64,000 bases of DNA from Halofilum ochraceum. GTDB lineage: Bacteria; Pseudomonadota; Gammaproteobacteria; XJ16; Halofilaceae. Within the stretch, counting starts at the first letter, position 1, and every line of letters starts with the position of its first letter. The stretch lies in NCBI RefSeq assembly GCF_001614315.2, contig NZ_LVEG02000017.1:1-64000 (forward strand), given 5' to 3'. The position numbers and the translations under genes are program-made. Below, one piece after another: positions 49,015 through 62,335 of this stretch. The notes under the pieces were generated by a model. That model was not told where the DNA came from, did no database searches, and saw only the letters and a program-made list of their open reading frames with translations.

Positions 49015-49679
49015 TGGCCACTACCGATCCGCTCGCGGCGGGTTTGCAGGCGCTGGGACAATCGCTGCCCGATGATCGCCGCGAGCGCCTGCTCGCCTAT
49101 CGTGACGAACTTGCGCGCTGGGGGCGGGTGCATAACCTCACCTCGGTACTGGATCCCGAGCGCATGGTGCCCGTGCATCTCCTCGACAGCCTTGCACTGG
49201 CACCACTGCTGCGTGGCGAGCGTATCGCCGATATCGGTTCGGGCGGTGGCCTGCCGGGCCTGCCGCTCGCGATCGCCGACCCGGATCTGGGCGTGACGCT
49301 GGTAGAGCCGCGCACCAAACGCGCCCTGTTTCTGGAACATATCGTCAGGACCCTGGGTCTCGGCAATGTTATTGTGGAACGTGCGCGAGTGGAGGATCTG
49401 CCGCCGAGCGCCACGTTCGACACACTGGTTACGCGCGCGTTCGGCAGTCTGGCGGAATTCGGTGCCGCGGCCGGGCATCTGGCGGCGCCCGGTGGCTGCC
49501 TGCTGGCGGCGAAGGGGCGTGATCCGGCGCGCGAGATCGAGGCACTGGGGCCCGACTGGATGGTCGAGGTCGTGCCGCTCGTGGTGCCGGGTGTCGACGC
49601 CCAGCGCCACGCCGTGCGCATGGTCCGGCGGGGCGAGCCCGCAGGTGCCGGGATGGATGATCAGGAGACGACAGGCTGA
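49014..49679 (+). CDS. rsmG: 16S rRNA (guanine527-N7)-methyltransferase RsmG
   Basis: Methylates G527 of 16S rRNA. 221 residues. The N-terminal helical cap holds the [20 protein letters not shown] motif; SAM motif I is [41 protein letters not shown] and [13 protein letters not shown] follow. It shares one base with the mnmG stop and one with the parA start, so translation is probably coupled across the three genes. Confidence 0.95.
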
Positions 49680-50476
49680 TGGCCCGCATCATCGCGATCG
49701 CGAACCAGAAAGGCGGCGTCGGCAAAACGACGACCGCGGTCAACCTCGCGGCCTCGCTCGCGTCGACGCACCGGCGCGTCCTGCTGGTCGACCTCGATCC
49801 CCAGGGCAACGCCACCATGGGCAGCGGCCTCGACAAGCGTGACCTCGCCCGCTCCGCCTACCATGTCCTGATGGGGGAATGCGCCGCCCGCGATGCCGTG
49901 GTGGCGCTGGACAAGGTTCAGTACGCGCTGCTGCCGGGCAACGGTGACCTGACCGCCGCCGAGGTCAAGCTGATGGAGAAGCTGGCCCGCGAGCAGCGGC
50001 TGAAGAAGGCGCTGGATACCCTGCGTGAAGACTACGATTACATCCTCGTGGACTGCCCGCCGGCGCTGAATATCCTCACGCTGAACGCGCTGGTCGCGGC
50101 CGACGGCGTCCTCATCCCGATGCAGTGCGAGTACTACGCGCTGGAGGGCCTCTCGGCACTGCTGAACACGATCGACGATGTCCGCGACACGGTGAACCCG
50201 GATCTCGTACTCGAGGGCCTGCTGCGCACGATGTACGACGGGCGCAACAACCTCGGCGCCGATGTCTCGGCGGAGCTGACCGAGCACTTCGGAGACCGGG
50301 TCTACCGGACCATCATCCCGCGCAATGTCCGCCTGGCCGAGGCGCCCAGCTACGGCCGCCCGGTGATGTACTATGATCGCACCTCGCGCGGCGCGCTCGC
50401 GTATCTCGCGCTCGCCGGCGAACTCCTGCGCAAGGACTCGAAGACGCGCTCGCGCGAGAGCGCCGGCGCAGCGTAG
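49679..50476 (+). CDS. parA: Chromosome partitioning ATPase ParA (Soj)
   Basis: Walker-type ATPase that moves ParB-parS complexes and so segregates the origin. 265 residues without a DNA-binding N-terminus (type Ib/chromosomal form). Deviant Walker A KGGVGKTT at 11-18, Walker A' [15 protein letters not shown], Walker [15 protein letters not shown] and the C-terminal [20 protein letters not shown] are typical. Follows rsmG directly; parB starts 57 nt on. The parS-like sites at 36.2-39.5 kb are its expected centromere. Confidence 0.97.
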   Translation: MARIIAIANQKGGVGKTTTAVNLAASLASTHRRVLLVDLDPQGNATMGSGLDKRDLARSAYHVLMGECAARDAVVALDKVQYALLPGNGDLTAAEVKLMEKLAREQRLKKALDTLREDYDYILVDCPPALNILTLNALVAADGVLIPMQCEYYALEGLSALLNTIDDVRDTVNPDLVLEGLLRTMYDGRNNLGADVSAELTEHFGDRVYRTIIPRNVRLAEAPSYGRPVMYYDRTSRGALAYLALAGELLRKDSKTRSRESAGAA

Positions 50477-50533
50477 GGGCGCTGCATCCCGGCTACGATC
50501 CAACAACCTGCTTTAACACGGAATCACGAAACC

Positions 50534-51406
50534 ATGTCCAGGAAGCGCGGTCTCGGGCGGGGCTTCAGTGCCCTCGTTGGCGATGGCCACTCGGTCGACT
50601 CGGTCACCGAGGTGACCGAAGAGGAAAAGCGCGACGCACTGCAGATGCTCCCCGTCGATCGCGTCCGCCGCGGACGCTACCAGCCGCGGCGGCATTTCGA
50701 TCCCGACGCGCTGCAGGAACTCGCCGACTCGATTTCCTCCCAGGGAATGGTGCAGCCGGTGGTCGTGCGCCCGGTCGACGGCGGCTTCGAACTCATCGCC
50801 GGCGAGCGCCGCTGGCGCGCCGCCCAGATCGCCGGGATGGACGAAATCCCAGGCGTGGTGCGCGAGATGGAAGATCAGGCCGCGGCAGCGATCGCCCTGA
50901 TCGAGAATATCCAGCGCGAGGATCTCAACCCGCTCGAAGAGGCGCGTGCAATCTCACGGCTGGTGGAAGACTTTGGCCTGACCCATCAGCAGGTCGCGGG
51001 CGCCGTCGGCCGCTCGCGCGCCTCCGTAAGCAACCTGCTGCGCCTCCAGGAGCTCGACGACAACGTCAAGGAACTGGTCGAGACCGGCCACCTCGAGATG
51101 GGCCATGCCCGGGCCCTGCTCGGCCTCAAGGGGGATCGCCAGCGCGCGATCGCCCGTCAGGTAGCGGATCGCGGGCTGACCGTGCGCGCCACCGAGCAGC
51201 TGGTGAAGCGCGAACTCGAAGGTGACAACGAGAAGCCCGCGAAACCGCCGAAGAAGGACGCCGACACGCGGCGCATGGAGCAGGATCTCTCCGAGAAGCT
51301 GGGCGCGGCGGTCACGATCCAGACCGGAACGGGGGGCCGGGGCAAACTGCAGATCAGCTACAACAGTATCGACGAGCTCGAAGGCATCCTCGAACACATC
51401 CGGTAA
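50534..51406 (+). CDS. parB: Chromosome partitioning CTPase/DNA-binding protein ParB (Spo0J)
   Basis: Binds parS and spreads as a CTP-dependent clamp. 290 residues. The N-terminal RKRGLGRGFSALVGD and DRVRRGRYQPRRHFDP are followed by the CTP-binding signature IAGERRWRAAQIAGM and NIQREDLNPLEEARAI, the helix-turn-helix FGLTHQQVAGAVGRSRASVSNLLR (about residues 155-178, split here) and a C-terminal dimer domain that ends KLQISYNSIDELEGILEHI. The gap to parA contains a degenerate REP (CATCCCGGCTACG). Confidence 0.96.
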   Translation: MSRKRGLGRGFSALVGDGHSVDSVTEVTEEEKRDALQMLPVDRVRRGRYQPRRHFDPDALQELADSISSQGMVQPVVVRPVDGGFELIAGERRWRAAQIAGMDEIPGVVREMEDQAAAAIALIENIQREDLNPLEEARAISRLVEDFGLTHQQVAGAVGRSRASVSNLLRLQELDDNVKELVETGHLEMGHARALLGLKGDRQRAIARQVADRGLTVRATEQLVKRELEGDNEKPAKPPKKDADTRRMEQDLSEKLGAAVTIQTGTGGRGKLQISYNSIDELEGILEHIR

Positions 51407-51463
51407 CCCGCGAACCGCGTCCGCACCGCGACGCCGTGCCGGGCCCGGACGGGCGCGGCCAAG

Positions 51464-51493
51464 TTGACCCCCCCGCGGACCGGTCTATATACT
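51464..51493 (+). promoter_or_regulatory. Predicted sigma-70 promoter of the atp operon
   Basis: TTGACC 51464-51469 with either TATATA 51486-51491 (16 bp spacer) or TATACT 51488-51493 (18 bp spacer), a good match in otherwise GC-rich sequence. Transcription from here would start near 51500, which favours the GTG start of atpI at 51560. Confidence 0.65.
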
Positions 51494-51559
51494 CGCGCGC
51501 TTCGTATGCAGCGCTTCGAGCGGGGCGACCGGTTGCTACGGTCTGGAGCGGAGTCACCC

Positions 51560-52805
<1,246 letters not shown>

Positions 52806-52831
52806 TGCGTGATGCCGTCGCACCGGTTTGA

Positions 52832-53095
<264 letters not shown>

Positions 53096-53163
53096 CAGTT
53101 CCGCCACGGTTGCCGCGTACTTTCCGCAACCGTCGTTGACGCCGAACCACCGGGGACGCAGTC

Positions 53164-53634
53164 ATGAACATCAATCTGACACTGCTCGGTCAGACTATCG
53201 GGTTCGCCCTGTTCGTCTGGTTCTGCATGAAGCTCGTGTGGCCGCCGCTTCGCGACGCGCTGCACGAGCGGCAGAAAAAGATCGCCGACGGCCTCGCGGC
53301 CGCTGAACGCGGCGAGCACGAAGAGGAGCTTGCCCGTCAGCGGGGCGAAGAGACCCTGCGTGAGGCGAAGGCCCAGGCCTCGGAGATCATCGAGAACGCG
53401 CAGAAACGCGGGAACGAGATCGTCGAAGAGTCGAAGGAGTCCGCCCGGAGCGAGGCCGAGCGCATCAAGCAGTCCGCCCAGGCCGAGATCGACCGCGAGG
53501 TCACCCAGGCGCGCGAGCATCTGCGTGGCCAGGTCGTCGCAATCGCGCTCTCGGGGGCCGAGAAGGTGCTCCGCAGCGAGGTCGACCAGGACAAACACGC
53601 CCGCGTACTCGACGAACTCGTCGAGGAACTCTAA
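53164..53634 (+). CDS. atpF: F0F1 ATP synthase subunit b
   Basis: 156-residue peripheral stalk subunit: one N-terminal membrane span ([20 protein letters not shown]) and a long charged coiled coil ([20 protein letters not shown] onward) that ends with [11 protein letters not shown], which contacts subunit delta. It lies between atpE and atpH, 12 nt before the latter. Confidence 0.96.
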   Translation: MNINLTLLGQTIGFALFVWFCMKLVWPPLRDALHERQKKIADGLAAAERGEHEEELARQRGEETLREAKAQASEIIENAQKRGNEIVEESKESARSEAERIKQSAQAEIDREVTQAREHLRGQVVAIALSGAEKVLRSEVDQDKHARVLDELVEEL

Positions 53635-53646
53635 GGGATCCGCGCA

Positions 53647-54180
53647 ATGGCTTCGAACCAGCTTGCCCGGCCCTATGCCGCGGCAGTTTTCGAACTCGCG
53701 AGTGCGAGCGGGCGTCGGGAGGAATGGTCCGGCACGCTGGCCGTGCTGGCGTATATCGCTGCCGATGAGCGCGTGGCGCGTGTCCTGCGCGCGCCCCGCC
53801 TGTCGCCGGACGAGCGCGCCGAGCTCGTGCTCGGAATCGCGGGGGACGATATCGAGGAAGGCGCGCGCAACCTCGTGCGCCTGATGGCCATCAATGGTCG
53901 GCTCCCCGTGCTGCCCGATGTCGCGCATCGCTACGAGGCATTGCGTGCCGAGGCCGAGGGCACGGTCGACGCCTGGATCACTTCCGCGGCCGAACTCGAC
54001 GAAGGCCAGCGTGAGCGCGTCAGCGCCTCCCTGCGCAAGCGTCTCGACCGCGAAATCCGTCTCCATTGCGAGGTCGACCCGTCGTTGATCGGCGGGGCCG
54101 TGATCCGGGCCGGAGACCTGGTCATCGACGGCTCGCTCAAGGGGCGCCTCGAGCGCCTGACGAGCCGCCTCGCCCACTGA
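53647..54180 (+). CDS. atpH: F0F1 ATP synthase subunit delta
   Basis: 177 residues. Connects the stalk to the top of F1. Family features: start [40 protein letters not shown] in the middle and the C-terminal [20 protein letters not shown] followed by [15 protein letters not shown]. Thirty nt precede atpA. Confidence 0.95.
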   Translation: MASNQLARPYAAAVFELASASGRREEWSGTLAVLAYIAADERVARVLRAPRLSPDERAELVLGIAGDDIEEGARNLVRLMAINGRLPVLPDVAHRYEALRAEAEGTVDAWITSAAELDEGQRERVSASLRKRLDREIRLHCEVDPSLIGGAVIRAGDLVIDGSLKGRLERLTSRLAH

Positions 54181-54209
54181 TCACCGGGAATTACAGAGGA
54201 ATCAACTCC

Positions 54210-55751
54210 ATGCAACTCAACCCGTCCGAAATCAGCGAGCTGATCAAGCAGCGCATCGAAGACTTCGATGCGGGCACCGAAGCGCGCACCGAAGGCACCG
54301 TCGTCAGCGTGCAGGACGGTATCGTCCGCGTACACGGCCTCGGCGAGGTCATGCAGGGCGAAATGATCGAGTTCCCGGGCGAAACGTTCGGCCTCGCGCT
54401 CAACCTCGAGCGTGACTCCGTCGGCGTCGTCGTGCTGGGCGATTACGTCCACCTGTCCGAAGGCGATACCGCCCGCTGTACCGGCCGTATCCTCGAGGTG
54501 CCGGTCGGGGAAGAACTCCTCGGCCGCGTCGTCGGTTCGCTCGGCAGCCCCCTGGATGGCAAGGGCGAGATCGGGGCCAAACAGACGGCACCGATCGAGG
54601 TGGTCGCCCCGGGCGTGATCGCGCGCCAGTCGGTCGACCAGCCGGTCCAGACCGGTCTCAAGGCGATCGACTCGATGGTCCCGATCGGCCGTGGGCAGCG
54701 TGAGCTGATCATTGGTGACCGTCAGACCGGTAAGTCGGCGATCGCCGTCGATACGATCATCAACCAGAAAGGCACGGGCATTAAGTGCATCTACGTCGCG
54801 ATCGGCCAGAAGCAGTCGTCGATCGCCGCGACCGTGCGCAAGCTCGAAGAGCACGGGGCGATGGAGCACACCATCGTGGTCGCCGCCGGTGCCGCCGAAT
54901 CCGCCGCCGCGCAGTACATCGCCGCCTATGCCGGCTGTGCCATGGGTGAATACTTCCGCGACCGCGGTGAAGACGCGCTCATCGTCTACGATGACCTGAC
55001 CAAGCAGGCCTGGGCGTACCGTCAGGTCTCCCTGCTCCTGCGTCGTCCGCCCGGCCGTGAGGCCTATCCGGGCGATGTGTTCTATCTGCACTCGCGGCTG
55101 CTGGAGCGCGCGGCGCGGGTCAACGCCGACTACGTCGAGAAGGCCACCGACGGCGAGGTCAAGGGCAAAACCGGGTCGCTGACCGCGCTTCCGATTATCG
55201 AGACCCAGGCGGGCGACGTCTCGGCGTTCGTCCCGACCAACGTGATCTCGATCACCGATGGCCAGATCTATCTCGAGAGCGATCTGTTCAACTCCGGCAT
55301 CCGCCCGGCGATCAACGCCGGCTTGTCGGTCTCTCGTGTCGGTGGCTCCGCGCAGACGAAGATCATCAAGAAGCTCGGTGGCACCATTCGACTGTCACTC
55401 GCGCAGTACCGCGAGCTGCAGGCGTTCGCCCAGTTCGCGTCGGATCTGGACGAGCAGACCCGCAAGCAGCTCGAGCGCGGGCAGCGCGTCATGGAGCTGA
55501 TGAAGCAGAGTCAGTATTCGCCGCTCTCGGTCGGCGAAATGGCGGTCTCGCTGTACGCGGCCACGCAGGGCTACATCGACGATGTCGAACTCAAGAAGGT
55601 CGTCGACTTCGAGTCCGCCCTGCAGAGCCACGTGAAGTCGAACTACAGCGCGCTGATCGAGAAGATCGACCAGAGCGGCGACTACAACGACGAGATCGAG
55701 GGCGAAATCAGGAAGGCCGTCGAGGACTTCAAGTCCAACGGCGTCTGGTAA
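54210..55751 (+). CDS. atpA: F0F1 ATP synthase subunit alpha
   Basis: 513 residues; non-catalytic nucleotide-binding subunit of F1. Start [20 protein letters not shown]-loop [15 protein letters not shown] near 170; the arginine finger region is in [20 protein letters not shown] and the following [14 protein letters not shown]. The C-terminus is typical. ATG at 54210 follows AGAGGA. All F1 genes are full length and intact. Confidence 0.97.
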   Translation: MQLNPSEISELIKQRIEDFDAGTEARTEGTVVSVQDGIVRVHGLGEVMQGEMIEFPGETFGLALNLERDSVGVVVLGDYVHLSEGDTARCTGRILEVPVGEELLGRVVGSLGSPLDGKGEIGAKQTAPIEVVAPGVIARQSVDQPVQTGLKAIDSMVPIGRGQRELIIGDRQTGKSAIAVDTIINQKGTGIKCIYVAIGQKQSSIAATVRKLEEHGAMEHTIVVAAGAAESAAAQYIAAYAGCAMGEYFRDRGEDALIVYDDLTKQAWAYRQVSLLLRRPPGREAYPGDVFYLHSRLLERAARVNADYVEKATDGEVKGKTGSLTALPIIETQAGDVSAFVPTNVISITDGQIYLESDLFNSGIRPAINAGLSVSRVGGSAQTKIIKKLGGTIRLSLAQYRELQAFAQFASDLDEQTRKQLERGQRVMELMKQSQYSPLSVGEMAVSLYAATQGYIDDVELKKVVDFESALQSHVKSNYSALIEKIDQSGDYNDEIEGEIRKAVEDFKSNGVW

Positions 55752-55763
55752 ACGGAGCGCACG

Positions 55764-56675
55764 ATGGCCGGTGCAAAGGAAATCCGCGGCAAGATCTCGA
55801 GTATCCAGAATACTCAGAAGATCACCCGCGCGATGGAAATGGTCGCCGCATCCAAGATGCGCAAGGCCCAGAACCGTATGGCCGCCACGCGGCCTTACGC
55901 CGACAAGATGGTCAACGTGATCGGGCACCTGGCGTACGCCAATTCGGAATACCCGCATCCGTACCTGGTGGCCGCCGATTCGGTCAGTCGGGTGGGCTAT
56001 GTCGTGATCACGACGGACCGCGGTCTCTGCGGCGGCCTGAACGTCAATCTGTTCCGGCGCCTGATCCGCGATTTCCAGGCCCAGCACGAAAAAGGCGTCA
56101 CCATCGAAACCGCGGCGATCGGCCGTAAGGGTGCCCAGTTCCTCAAGCGCACGGGCTCGAACGTGGATGCCGAAGTCGACGGGCTCGGCGATACGCCGGG
56201 GTTATCGGATGTCATCGGCCCGATCAAGGCGATGCTCGAGGCCTACGACGAAGGCCGGATCCAGGAACTCCACCTGGTGCATAACCGCTTCGTCAACACG
56301 ATGACCCAGGAGCCGACCGTCCGTCGCCTGCTGCCGCTGGATCCGCCGGATCCGTCCGAAAGCGCGGCCAATCGGGACGAACAGAAGGAACTGGAAGCTC
56401 TGCGCGAGCGGCACTGGGACTACATCTACGAACCGGAGGCGGCCGAGGTCCTCGACGCGCTGTTGCAGCGCTACATCGAATCGCTCGTATACCAGGGCGT
56501 GGTCGAGAACATCGCCTGCGAGATGGCGGCCCGGATGATCGCGATGAAGAGTGCCTCGGACAACGCCGAGGACCTCATCGAGGATCTCCAGTTGCAGTAC
56601 AACAAGGCGCGCCAGGGCGCGATTACACAGGAGCTGACCGAGATCGTCTCGGGTGCAGCGGCCGTTTCGGGCTGA
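55764..56675 (+). CDS. atpG: F0F1 ATP synthase subunit gamma
   Basis: 303-residue central shaft. N-terminal helix [20 protein letters not shown] and [14 protein letters not shown], the [16 protein letters not shown] strand, and the C-terminal helix [38 protein letters not shown]. Slightly longer than E. coli gamma, with an extra charged stretch [20 protein letters not shown] around residue 195. Confidence 0.96.
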   Translation: MAGAKEIRGKISSIQNTQKITRAMEMVAASKMRKAQNRMAATRPYADKMVNVIGHLAYANSEYPHPYLVAADSVSRVGYVVITTDRGLCGGLNVNLFRRLIRDFQAQHEKGVTIETAAIGRKGAQFLKRTGSNVDAEVDGLGDTPGLSDVIGPIKAMLEAYDEGRIQELHLVHNRFVNTMTQEPTVRRLLPLDPPDPSESAANRDEQKELEALRERHWDYIYEPEAAEVLDALLQRYIESLVYQGVVENIACEMAARMIAMKSASDNAEDLIEDLQLQYNKARQGAITQELTEIVSGAAAVSG

Positions 56676-58118
<1,443 letters not shown>

Positions 58119-58130
58119 GGAGGTTACGTC

Positions 58131-58553
58131 ATGGCCACGACCATTCACGTCGACATCGTCAGCGCCGAGTCCGAGATCTACTCGGGCGAGGCGACGATGG
58201 TGCACGCACCGGCCGAACTCGGCGAAGTCGGCATCGCACCACGGCATACGCCGCTGGTGACGCGCCTCATCCCCGGTGACGTCCGCGTCAAGACCGAGAG
58301 CGGTGAAGAGGAGATCATCTACGTCTCCGGCGGGATCCTCGAGGTCCAGCCGTATGTGGTGACGGTGCTATCGGACAGCGCCGCCCGTGCGCATGATCTC
58401 GATGAGGCGGCGGTGGAAGAAGCGCGCCGCAAGGCCGCCGAGCGGATTTCGCAGCAGCAGGACGAATACGACTACGCCCGTGCCCGCGCGGAACTCGCGG
58501 AGGCGGCCGCCCAGCTGCAGACGATCCGGAAACTGCGCCGGCAACGCTCCTGA
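58131..58553 (+). CDS. atpC: F0F1 ATP synthase subunit epsilon
   Basis: 140 residues. N-terminal beta sandwich ([60 protein letters not shown]) and a C-terminal helical hairpin ([20 protein letters not shown] to LRRQRS) that can inhibit ATPase activity. Last gene of the atp operon, preceded by AAGGAGG. Confidence 0.96.
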   Translation: MATTIHVDIVSAESEIYSGEATMVHAPAELGEVGIAPRHTPLVTRLIPGDVRVKTESGEEEIIYVSGGILEVQPYVVTVLSDSAARAHDLDEAAVEEARRKAAERISQQQDEYDYARARAELAEAAAQLQTIRKLRRQRS

Positions 58554-58582
58554 TTACCGCGTACCGGTACGACAGTAACGCG

Positions 58583-58605
58583 GGCCGCCGGGCCGGCCGG
58601 CGGCC
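58583..58605. terminator. Strong GC hairpin after atpC
   Basis: GGCCGCCGG-gccgg-CCGGCGGCC, a perfect 9 bp stem with a 5 nt loop, 30 nt after the atpC stop and 27 nt before glmU. No T tract follows, so it may pause or attenuate transcription rather than fully stop it. Confidence 0.55.
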
Positions 58606-58632
58606 GCTGCCATTGCGCCGAGGCATCCCCTG

Positions 58633-60021
58633 ATGGGCCTGAACGTCATCGTGCTCGCGGCCGGGGAAGGCCGCCGGATGCGGTCCCGCGGCCCGAAAGT
58701 GCTGGTCGATCTCGCGGGCCGCACACTCCTGCAGCATGTGCTCGACCGCGCTGCCCTGCTCGGTGCCGACCGTGTGCGCGTGGTGGTCGGGCACGGCGCC
58801 GACGCCGTGCGAGCGGCCGTACCGCAAGGCGTCGAGACCGTCCTCCAGCCGGAGCAGCGCGGTACCGGCGACGCCGTGGCGTCGGCGCTGGGCGGGTTGA
58901 ACGCCAACGACACCACGCTCGTCCTCTACGGCGACGTGCCGCTGCCGCAACGCGCCACACTCGAGGCGCTCGTCGAGGCTGCCCACCGCACTGACCTGTC
59001 CCTATTGACCGTCAATGTCGACCATCCCGCCGGATACGGGCGGATCGTCCGCGACGCGAACGGGAACGTCAGCCGCATCGTCGAGGAGCGTGATGCGGGT
59101 CCCGAAGAGCGGGCGCTCACCGAGATCAACACGGGCCTGCTCGCTATGCGGACCGGGCCGCTCGCGCGGCACGTCGCCGCGCTCGACCGGGATAATGCCC
59201 AGGGCGAATACTATCTCACCGATGTCATCGGGCGCGTCGCCAGCGCCGGTGGGACGATCGCGGCCGTCCAGCCCGACCACGAGTGGGAAGTGCGCGGCGT
59301 GAACAGCCGCACCCAGCTCGCCGCACTTGAACGGACCTGGCAGGCCTGGCTGGCGGAGGAACTGATGGCAGCCGGCGTTTCCGTGCGCGATCCGGGCCGG
59401 ATCGATATCCGCGGGAATCTGCACGCAGAGTGCGACACCACGATCGATGTGGGCTGCGTCTTCGAGGGTGATGTCCGGCTCGGCGCCGGCGTGCGCATCG
59501 GTGCCCACTGCGTGCTGCGGGATACCACCGTGGCCGATGACGCGGTGATCGAGCCCCACAGTGTCCTCCAGGGCGCGGAGATCGGCCGCGGCTGCAGCGT
59601 CGGCCCCTTCGCGCGCCTGCGACCGGGGAGTCGCCTCCGCGAGGCGGCAAAGGTCGGGAATTTCGTCGAGACGAAAAACACCGATCTGGGTGCCGGCAGC
59701 AAGATCAATCATCTGTCCTACGTCGGGGATACGGAGGTCGGGCCGAAGTCGAACATCGGCGCCGGTGTGATCACCTGCAATTACGATGGCTACCGCAAAC
59801 ACCGGACCGTGATCGGCGAGCGCGCCTTCATCGGTTCGGATTGCCAACTCGTGGCGCCGGTTACCATCGGTGACGGCGCCACCGTCGGCGCCGGCACGAC
59901 CCTGACCAGCGATGCACCGCCCGAGCGCCTGACGGTCGGCCGTGCCCGCCAGCGTACGATCGAAGGCTGGACGCGGCCAGCCGACCGCGACGCGGGGCCC
60001 GACGACAAATCGTCGGAGTAG
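58633..60021 (+). CDS. glmU: Bifunctional GlcNAc-1-P uridyltransferase / GlcN-1-P acetyltransferase
   Basis: Makes UDP-GlcNAc for peptidoglycan and LPS. 462 residues. N-terminal pyrophosphorylase domain with VLAAGEGRRMRSRGPKVLVD (the usual GxGTRM has Arg for Thr), QRGTGDAV and LYGDVPL; C-terminal left-handed beta helix of hexapeptide repeats (from about 250) with NFVETKNTDLGAGSKINHLS, YVGDTEVGPKSNIGAGVITC and NYDGYRKHRTVIGERAFIGS containing acetyl-transfer residues. Follows atpC, as in E. coli. Confidence 0.96.
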   Translation: MGLNVIVLAAGEGRRMRSRGPKVLVDLAGRTLLQHVLDRAALLGADRVRVVVGHGADAVRAAVPQGVETVLQPEQRGTGDAVASALGGLNANDTTLVLYGDVPLPQRATLEALVEAAHRTDLSLLTVNVDHPAGYGRIVRDANGNVSRIVEERDAGPEERALTEINTGLLAMRTGPLARHVAALDRDNAQGEYYLTDVIGRVASAGGTIAAVQPDHEWEVRGVNSRTQLAALERTWQAWLAEELMAAGVSVRDPGRIDIRGNLHAECDTTIDVGCVFEGDVRLGAGVRIGAHCVLRDTTVADDAVIEPHSVLQGAEIGRGCSVGPFARLRPGSRLREAAKVGNFVETKNTDLGAGSKINHLSYVGDTEVGPKSNIGAGVITCNYDGYRKHRTVIGERAFIGSDCQLVAPVTIGDGATVGAGTTLTSDAPPERLTVGRARQRTIEGWTRPADRDAGPDDKSSE

Positions 60022-60137
60022 CCGCCGGGCGGGGCGCGCCGTGGCGCTTCCGCCGCGGTCTGCTATAAAAACCGGACGCGGTAGAACCGCCGTCGGCAGG
60101 GCGAGATGCCGCCGGCTGAATTCCGAGGGAGATCATC

Positions 60138-61973
60138 ATGTGCGGCATTGTCGGCGCGGTCGCTGAGCGCGACGTTATACCCCTGTTGCTCGAAGGCCTG
60201 CGGCGCCTTGAATACCGAGGCTACGACTCCGCCGGTATCGCCGTGCTCGATGATGAGGGACGGCTGGTGCGCCAGCGTGCGGTCGGTCGGGTCGAGGCGC
60301 TCGAGCAGACCCTCGAGCAGCATCCGCTCCGCGGTCATACGGGCGTGGCGCACACCCGTTGGGCGACCCACGGTGTGCCGCATGAACGCAATGCACATCC
60401 GCACCTGTCCGGTGACGACCTCGCACTCGTGCACAATGGCATTATCGAGAACCACGCCGTCCTGAGGGCGGCACTCGAGACCGCCGGTTACGAATTCACC
60501 TCGGACACCGATACCGAGGTCGTCTGCCACCGCATCCACGAGCAGGCCGGAAGCAACGGCGGCGATCTCCTCAAGGCGGTGCAGGCGACGGTCGCCGAGC
60601 TTGATGGTGCCTATGCCCTGTCCGCGCTGAGCCGCCAGGATCCCGGGCGGATCGTGGTCGCGCGCAGGGGTTGCCCGGTCGTGATCGGGCTCGGGATCGG
60701 CGAGAACTTCGTCGCCTCTGATGTGGCGGCCCTCCTGCCCGTAACCCGCCGTTTCGTCTTCCTCGAAGAGGGCGATGTCGCCGACGTCACCCGCACCGAG
60801 GTCCGGATCTTTGACAGCGCCGGGCAGCGCGTCGAGCGTGCGGAGCACGAGTCCGAACTGACCGCCGATGCGGTCGAGCGTGGCAACTACCGCCATTACA
60901 TGCTCAAGGAGATCTTCGAGCAGCCGCGCGCGATCGGCGATACCCTCGAAGAACGCACCGCCAATGGCCGCGTCCTCGACGCCGCCTTCGGTTATCAGGC
61001 AACGGAACTGCTGCCGCGCATCAGCGGTGTTCATATCGTCGCCTGCGGCACCAGTTTCCACGCCGCGATGGTCGCGCGCTACACGATCGAGCGCACGGCG
61101 CGGATCCCGGTCAACGTGGAGATCGCCAGCGAGTATCGCTATCGAGAACCGGTCGTGCCCGAGGGTACGCTGTTCGTGGCGATCTCCCAGTCCGGCGAGA
61201 CCGCCGATACCCTCGCCGCGCTGCGCGAGGCCAAACGTCTCGGTTACGCCGCGACCATGGCGATCTGCAACGTGCCGGAATCCTCGCTGGCGCGCGAGGC
61301 CGACCTGGTGGCGATGACCCGTGCGGGCCCGGAGATCGGCGTCGCATCCACCAAGGCCTTTACCACCCAGTTGACCGCGCTGGCGATGCTCACCCTCGTC
61401 CTCGCTCGGCGAACCGGCGACGCGGAAGGCGAAGGCGCCGCCGTGGAAGACCTGATCGGCCTGCCCGGGCGGATTGAACGTGTCCTCGAGCTCGATGCCG
61501 AGATCGCGGAACTCGCCGAGCTGTTCGTCGACAAACGCCACGCCCTGTTCCTCGGGCGCGGCATACACTATCCGATCGCGATGGAGGGGGCGCTCAAGCT
61601 CAAGGAGATCTCCTACATCCACGCCGAGGCCTACGCGGCCGGCGAGCTCAAGCACGGCCCGCTCGCCCTGGTCGACGAGGACATGCCCGTAGTGGCCATC
61701 GCGCCCAATGACGCGCTGGTGGAGAAACTCGCTTCCAACCTGCAGGAAGTCAGCGCGCGCGGTGGCCGCCTGATCGTATTCGCGGGTGACGACGTTCGCG
61801 TGTCGCTGCAGGCCGCGGACCGCGTGATCCGCGTACCGGGCAGCGGCACCGACCTCACCGATCCGGTCCTCTACACCGTGCCCCTGCAGCTGCTGGCGTA
61901 CCACGTCGCGGTCCTCAAGGGCACCGACGTGGACAAACCGCGCAACCTGGCGAAATCGGTGACGGTTGAGTAG
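60138..61973 (+). CDS. glmS: Glutamine-fructose-6-phosphate aminotransferase (isomerising)
   Basis: Makes glucosamine-6-phosphate, the first committed step to UDP-GlcNAc. 611 residues. Class II amidotransferase nucleophile Cys2 (MCGIVGAVAERDVIPLLLEG), GLRRLEYRGYDSAGIAV and HTRWATHGVP in the glutaminase half; two SIS domains with ACGTSFHAAMVARYTIERTA, ISQSGETADTLAALREAK and GRGIHYPIAMEGALKLKEIS; final DKPRNLAKSVTVE. The 116 nt gap from glmU has TATAAAAA near 60063, but I see no clear promoter or glmS-type ribozyme. Confidence 0.97.
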   Translation: MCGIVGAVAERDVIPLLLEGLRRLEYRGYDSAGIAVLDDEGRLVRQRAVGRVEALEQTLEQHPLRGHTGVAHTRWATHGVPHERNAHPHLSGDDLALVHNGIIENHAVLRAALETAGYEFTSDTDTEVVCHRIHEQAGSNGGDLLKAVQATVAELDGAYALSALSRQDPGRIVVARRGCPVVIGLGIGENFVASDVAALLPVTRRFVFLEEGDVADVTRTEVRIFDSAGQRVERAEHESELTADAVERGNYRHYMLKEIFEQPRAIGDTLEERTANGRVLDAAFGYQATELLPRISGVHIVACGTSFHAAMVARYTIERTARIPVNVEIASEYRYREPVVPEGTLFVAISQSGETADTLAALREAKRLGYAATMAICNVPESSLAREADLVAMTRAGPEIGVASTKAFTTQLTALAMLTLVLARRTGDAEGEGAAVEDLIGLPGRIERVLELDAEIAELAELFVDKRHALFLGRGIHYPIAMEGALKLKEISYIHAEAYAAGELKHGPLALVDEDMPVVAIAPNDALVEKLASNLQEVSARGGRLIVFAGDDVRVSLQAADRVIRVPGSGTDLTDPVLYTVPLQLLAYHVAVLKGTDVDKPRNLAKSVTVE

Positions 61974-61984
61974 CCAGCCGACGG

Positions 61985-62300
61985 TTTTCACGCAGAGGCG
62001 CGGAGCACGCGAAGGGCGCAGAGAAATTCCTTTGTAGGAGCGGGCTTGCCCGCGGTCCGCTCGAATGCGCGCAGCGCCCCGGGCGAGGTCATCCAAGCCT
62101 GGCTGGTTCTCTCGCCACGACGCGAGGGGCGACAGCGAGCCCCCAAAAAAGATGAATCACGCAGAGCCGCGGAGTGCGCAGAGTCTGAAAGAAAATCGAT
62201 ACTGGGCTAAACGCTCATGGCATTTCCATGTCGCCCGATTTTCGAAATATGGTTCAAAAGGTTTATTTACTTTGCGCCCTCTGCGGCTCTGCGTGATCCC
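61985..62300. repeat. Repeat cluster F: CACGCAGAGGCGC arms, class I REP, AT-rich centre
   Basis: This fills the 362 bp gap 61974-62335 between convergent glmS and yajL. An arm lies at 61985-62025 (TTTTCACGCAGAGGCGCGGA), a class I REP at 62034-62058, and CGCTCGAATGCGCGCAGC at 62058-62075, shared with element A. A second arm pair at 62154-62184 (GAATCACGCAGAGCCGCGGA) and 62269-62300 (inverse) encloses a patch of low GC (about 62185-62268), unlike the rest of the window. No gene is seen. Confidence 0.82.
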
Positions 62301-62335
62301 GCCTTGTTCCTGGCGCCCTGAAGAAAGCCCGAAGC

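Noticed and set aside
51506-51559. ATG at 51506 as the atpI start
   Set aside because: No ribosome-binding site and almost at the predicted transcription start; GTG 51560 has GGAG and gives the usual length.
60022-60137. glmS-type riboswitch or ribozyme before glmS
   Set aside because: Only 116 nt, GC-rich, with no ribozyme core that I can recognise; glmS ribozymes are known from Gram-positive bacteria.
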